Shown here one piece after another: positions 61,662 through 64,000 of a DNA stretch of 64,000 bases. How positions within the stretch are numbered: position 1 is the first letter of the stretch; each line of letters begins with the position of its first letter. Where the stretch lies: assembly GCF_004912165.1 (NCBI RefSeq), contig NZ_STGV01000005.1, positions 1 to 64,000 on the forward strand, in the 5' to 3' direction. The notes below the pieces were generated by a model. The model searched no databases. It saw nothing but the letters and a program-made list of their open reading frames with translations, and was not told the origin of the DNA. A program made the translations under genes and the position numbers. This DNA comes from Peteryoungia ipomoeae (GTDB lineage: Bacteria; Pseudomonadota; Alphaproteobacteria; Rhizobiales; Rhizobiaceae).

Positions 61662-62756
61662 ATGCCGAAACTCACCATCGTCACCGATGCCTGGCATCCG
61701 CAGGTGAACGGCGTTGTCCGTTCCATTGAAACGACAAACCGAGAATTGGCGAAAATTGGCGTCGACGTCTCGATGATCACGCCGGAGCCTTTCGCCAGCG
61801 TTCCCATGCCGACCTACCCCGAAATCCGCCTGTCGCTGGCCTGGCCCGGTGAGGTGGGTCGGATGATCGAGGCCGAGAAGCCGGACTATGTCCACATCGC
61901 AACCGAAGGACCTCTGGGACTGATGGCGCGGCGCTGGTGCCTGCGAAACGGGCAGCCTTTTTCGACCAGCTACCACACGCGCTTCCCCGAATATGTCGCA
62001 GCCCGCATCCCCGTCCCGCTGACCTGGCTCTACGCCTTCGTGCGCTGGTTCCACAATCGCGGCGGGGCCTGCATGGTGGCAACCGAAAGCCTGCGCCGGG
62101 AACTCCAGGCCAAGGGCATCAAGAATTTGAGCCTGTGGAGCCGCGGCATCGACACGACACTCTTTCGCCCCCGGGAAAAGACAGCAAAGCCATTCGGTCT
62201 CACGCGCCCGATCTTCATGACCGTCGGCCGTGTGGCGGTCGAAAAGAACCTTCCCGCCTTTCTCGACCTCGACCTCCCCGGCACGAAGGTGGTTGTCGGC
62301 GACGGCCCTGCGCGCGAGGAATTGCAGGCGCGCTATCCGGATGTACTGTTCACCGGCATGAAGCATGGCGAGGATCTGGCCGCGACCTATGCCGAGGCCG
62401 ATGTCTTCGTCTTTCCGTCGAAGACAGACACGTTCGGAAATACCATTCTCGAGGCGCTCGCCTCTGGCGTTCCGGTCGCAGCGCATCCTGTCACCGGTCC
62501 GGCAGACATCATTCCCCAGGGCTCCGACGCTGGCGCGCTGCACCACGACCTGCGACAAGCGTGCCTCACCGCCCTAAATGCATCGCGGACATCAGCGCGT
62601 CGGCTGGCCGAGACCTATTCCTGGGAAGCGGCGACACAACAGTTCTTCGACAATGTCGTGGAAGCCAGGGAGCAGCGCCGTCGGCGGGGCTTGCGGCAAC
62701 GGTTCGGCATACGCCCGACCGAGGCCAATATTCGTGGAAACCCGGCTGCCGAATAG
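61662..62756 (+). CDS. glycosyltransferase family 4 (GT-B) protein
   Basis: A 364-residue GT4-type glycosyltransferase. It starts MPKLTIVTDAWHPQVNGVVRSIETTNREL (N-terminal Rossmann fold). It has HTRFPEYVAARIPVP, VGRVAVEKNLPAFLDLDLPGTKVVVGDGPA (sugar-nucleotide domain), and the acidic E-x7-E motif region FGNTILEALASGVPVAAHP. This pattern resembles the lipid-glycosylating enzymes (such as SqdX- or diglycosyl-diacylglycerol-type) of Rhizobiales, but the acceptor is unknown. It is divergent from the alpha-glucosidase gene. Confidence 0.9.
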   Translation: MPKLTIVTDAWHPQVNGVVRSIETTNRELAKIGVDVSMITPEPFASVPMPTYPEIRLSLAWPGEVGRMIEAEKPDYVHIATEGPLGLMARRWCLRNGQPFSTSYHTRFPEYVAARIPVPLTWLYAFVRWFHNRGGACMVATESLRRELQAKGIKNLSLWSRGIDTTLFRPREKTAKPFGLTRPIFMTVGRVAVEKNLPAFLDLDLPGTKVVVGDGPAREELQARYPDVLFTGMKHGEDLAATYAEADVFVFPSKTDTFGNTILEALASGVPVAAHPVTGPADIIPQGSDAGALHHDLRQACLTALNASRTSARRLAETYSWEAATQQFFDNVVEAREQRRRRGLRQRFGIRPTEANIRGNPAAE

Positions 62757-62762
62757 CCGGGT
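62740..62762. terminator. hairpin overlapping the glycosyltransferase stop codon
   Basis: ACCCGGCT (62740-62747) pairs perfectly with AGCCGGGT (62755-62762). It lies between the convergent glycosyltransferase and der genes and is a likely shared terminator, though the T-tract is poor. Confidence 0.5.
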
Positions 62763-62782
62763 CTTGCGCCTGATGTCAGCGA

Positions 62783-64000
62783 TTATCGCTTCTTCTTGCG
62801 GCCCTCGAACGGATTGTCGCCCGCCTTGAGATGGATGCGGATCGGCACGCCCGGCATGTCGAAATCGGCGCGCAGACCATTGGTCAGATAACGGATATAG
62901 CTTTCCGGCAGGGCATCGGGCCGCGTGCAGGAAATCATGAAGGCCGGCGGGCGGGCCTTGACCTGCGTCATGTATTTCAGCTTCAGGCGACGCCCGGACA
63001 CCGCCGGCGGCGGATGCTGCGTGGTGACGGAATCGAGCCAGCGGTTGAGCTTCGAAGTCGAGATACGCTTGTTCCACACCTTGTCGGTGTCGATGATGTT
63101 CTGCATCAGCTTGTCGAGAGCGTAACCGGTCTGGCCGGAAATCGGCACGGCGCGAATGCCGCGCGCCTGCGGCAGGAGCCGTTCGGTCTTTTCACGCAGG
63201 TCCGCAAGCACCGCCTGCTGATCTTCCACGAGATCCCACTTGTTGAAGGCAAGCACGGCAGCCCGGCCTTCGCGCAGGCAAAGATCGACGATCTGGATAT
63301 CCTGTTTCTCGAAGGGAATGGTGGCATCGAAGACGATGACAACGGTTTCGGCAAAGCGGATAGCCCGAAGCGTGTCGGCGACCGAGAGCTTTTCGAGCTT
63401 TTCCTGCACGCGCGCCTTGCGGCGCATGCCGGCCGTGTCGAACATCTTGATGGTGCGGCCGCGCCAATCCCATTCGACCGAAATGCTGTCGCGCGTGATG
63501 CCCGCTTCCGGACCCGTCAGCAGACGGTCTTCACCCAGAAAGCGGTTGATCAGTGTCGACTTGCCGGCATTCGGGCGACCGACAATCGCCACGCGCAGCG
63601 GCTTGCTGTCGTCGTATTCCGGCTCGAAATCCTCGTCTTCGAATTCGTCATCGTCGCGCAGGACAATATCGGTTTCGGCGACATCGTCGGGTTCAGGAAA
63701 CGCGCGTTCTTCGCCCAACGCCTCGACGATCGCATCGCGCAGGTCGATCATGCCCTGGCCGTGTTCAGCGGAGATCGGCACCGGTTCGCCGAGGCCCAGC
63801 GTATAGGCGTCGTAGAAGCCAGCATCCGAACCGCGGGCTTCCGACTTGTTGGCAACCAGAACAACAGGCTTGCCGCGGCGACGCAGCATTTCGGCAAGCG
63901 ACTGGTCGATCTGAGTCAGGCCGTATTTGGCGTCGACAACGAACAGCGAGAGGTCAGCCTCGTCGATGGCGGCTTCCGTCTGGGCGCGCATGCGGCCTTC
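62783..64000 (-). CDS. der: ribosome biogenesis GTPase Der (EngA), partial at window edge
   Basis: The last 406 or so residues of Der are present; the start lies beyond the window end. Der has two GTPase domains. The second is complete: [10 protein letters not shown] (G1), then GPEAGITRD (G2 region), DTAGMRRK (G3) and NKWD (G4), and the KH-like C-terminal domain ends in FEGRKKKR. Of the first domain the G4 motif NKSE in '[17 protein letters not shown]' is visible. Der is needed for 50S subunit assembly. The residues between the two domains (~acidic [11 protein letters not shown]) form the usual linker. Confidence 0.96.
   Translation of the reverse strand, partial: EGRMRAQTEAAIDEADLSLFVVDAKYGLTQIDQSLAEMLRRRGKPVVLVANKSEARGSDAGFYDAYTLGLGEPVPISAEHGQGMIDLRDAIVEALGEERAFPEPDDVAETDIVLRDDDEFEDEDFEPEYDDSKPLRVAIVGRPNAGKSTLINRFLGEDRLLTGPEAGITRDSISVEWDWRGRTIKMFDTAGMRRKARVQEKLEKLSVADTLRAIRFAETVVIVFDATIPFEKQDIQIVDLCLREGRAAVLAFNKWDLVEDQQAVLADLREKTERLLPQARGIRAVPISGQTGYALDKLMQNIIDTDKVWNKRISTSKLNRWLDSVTTQHPPPAVSGRRLKLKYMTQVKARPPAFMISCTRPDALPESYIRYLTNGLRADFDMPGVPIRIHLKAGDNPFEGRKKKR

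Noticed and set aside
1-64000. tRNA, rRNA, phage or insertion-sequence genes
   Set aside because: None found: no cloverleaf, transposase, integrase or attachment-site signal stood out on reading.

Overview
This is chromosomal DNA of an alphaproteobacterium, very probably a member of the Rhizobiaceae (Rhizobium/Agrobacterium/Sinorhizobium group). The signs are a fused trpE(G) preceded by a trpL leader peptide with three Trp codons, a divergent putR/putA pair, the choXWV choline transporter order, a NolR-like ArsR regulator, and short palindromic intergenic repeats of the rhizobial mosaic (RIME) type. No rRNA, tRNA, CRISPR array, insertion sequence or prophage was found. GC content is high almost throughout. 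The exceptions are the hypothetical membrane protein at 511-1581 and the 3' end of a HugZ-like gene near 42640-42895.

Layout. 1-7.3 kb: a RIME-type repeat, an AT-richer two-TM hypothetical gene, a sarcosine/dimethylglycine dehydrogenase-like flavoprotein, a stress-type FMN-binding protein, a DUF992 periplasmic protein and SelO. 7.5-11.6 kb: a surface-adhesin locus with HfaA-like, HfaB/CsgG-like and HfaD-like genes, a curlin-like repeat protein and a small secreted protein in the opposite direction. 12.3-14.6 kb: a polar amino-acid/cystine ABC transporter. 14.7-18 kb: a YCII-like protein, QueF, a cation diffusion facilitator and two adjacent toxin-antitoxin pairs (HigBA, ParDE). 18-20.4 kb: trpL-trpE(G) with its attenuator. 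20.5-30.7 kb: an extensin-C protein, Fhs, a DUF2235 hydrolase, a UPF0114 membrane protein, PutA/PutR and a LuxR solo.

30.7-38.3 kb is a tight six-gene minus-strand operon: a coiled-coil protein, an SPFH/band-7 protein, an unknown protein, an AAA ATPase, another unknown protein and a DUF2333-type membrane protein. It looks like a membrane-associated machine with no assigned function. 38.5-43.3 kb: a small cytochrome c, choXWV, a HugZ-like protein and a NolR-like regulator. 43.7-51.6 kb: an omega-aminotransferase, thymidine kinase, a branched-chain amino-acid binding protein, an SDR, a frameshifted LysR gene, and an ArsR/SRPBCC pair. 51.7-57.9 kb: a rhodanese, an aldose-1-epimerase, a Tat-exported cyclase, a bacterial EndoU nuclease fused to a lamin-tail domain, and adenine deaminase. 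57.9-64 kb: a third toxin-antitoxin-like pair, a K+-channel-like protein with a zinc ribbon, a GNAT enzyme coupled to an alpha-glucosidase, a glycosyltransferase and the 3' part of der.

The most interesting items are the curlin/holdfast-like repeat proteins, the six-gene SPFH/AAA operon, the EndoU-lamin-tail fusion, a short C-terminal motif shared by two unrelated small proteins, and a dispersed repeat whose edge supplies the stop codon of the gene it follows.
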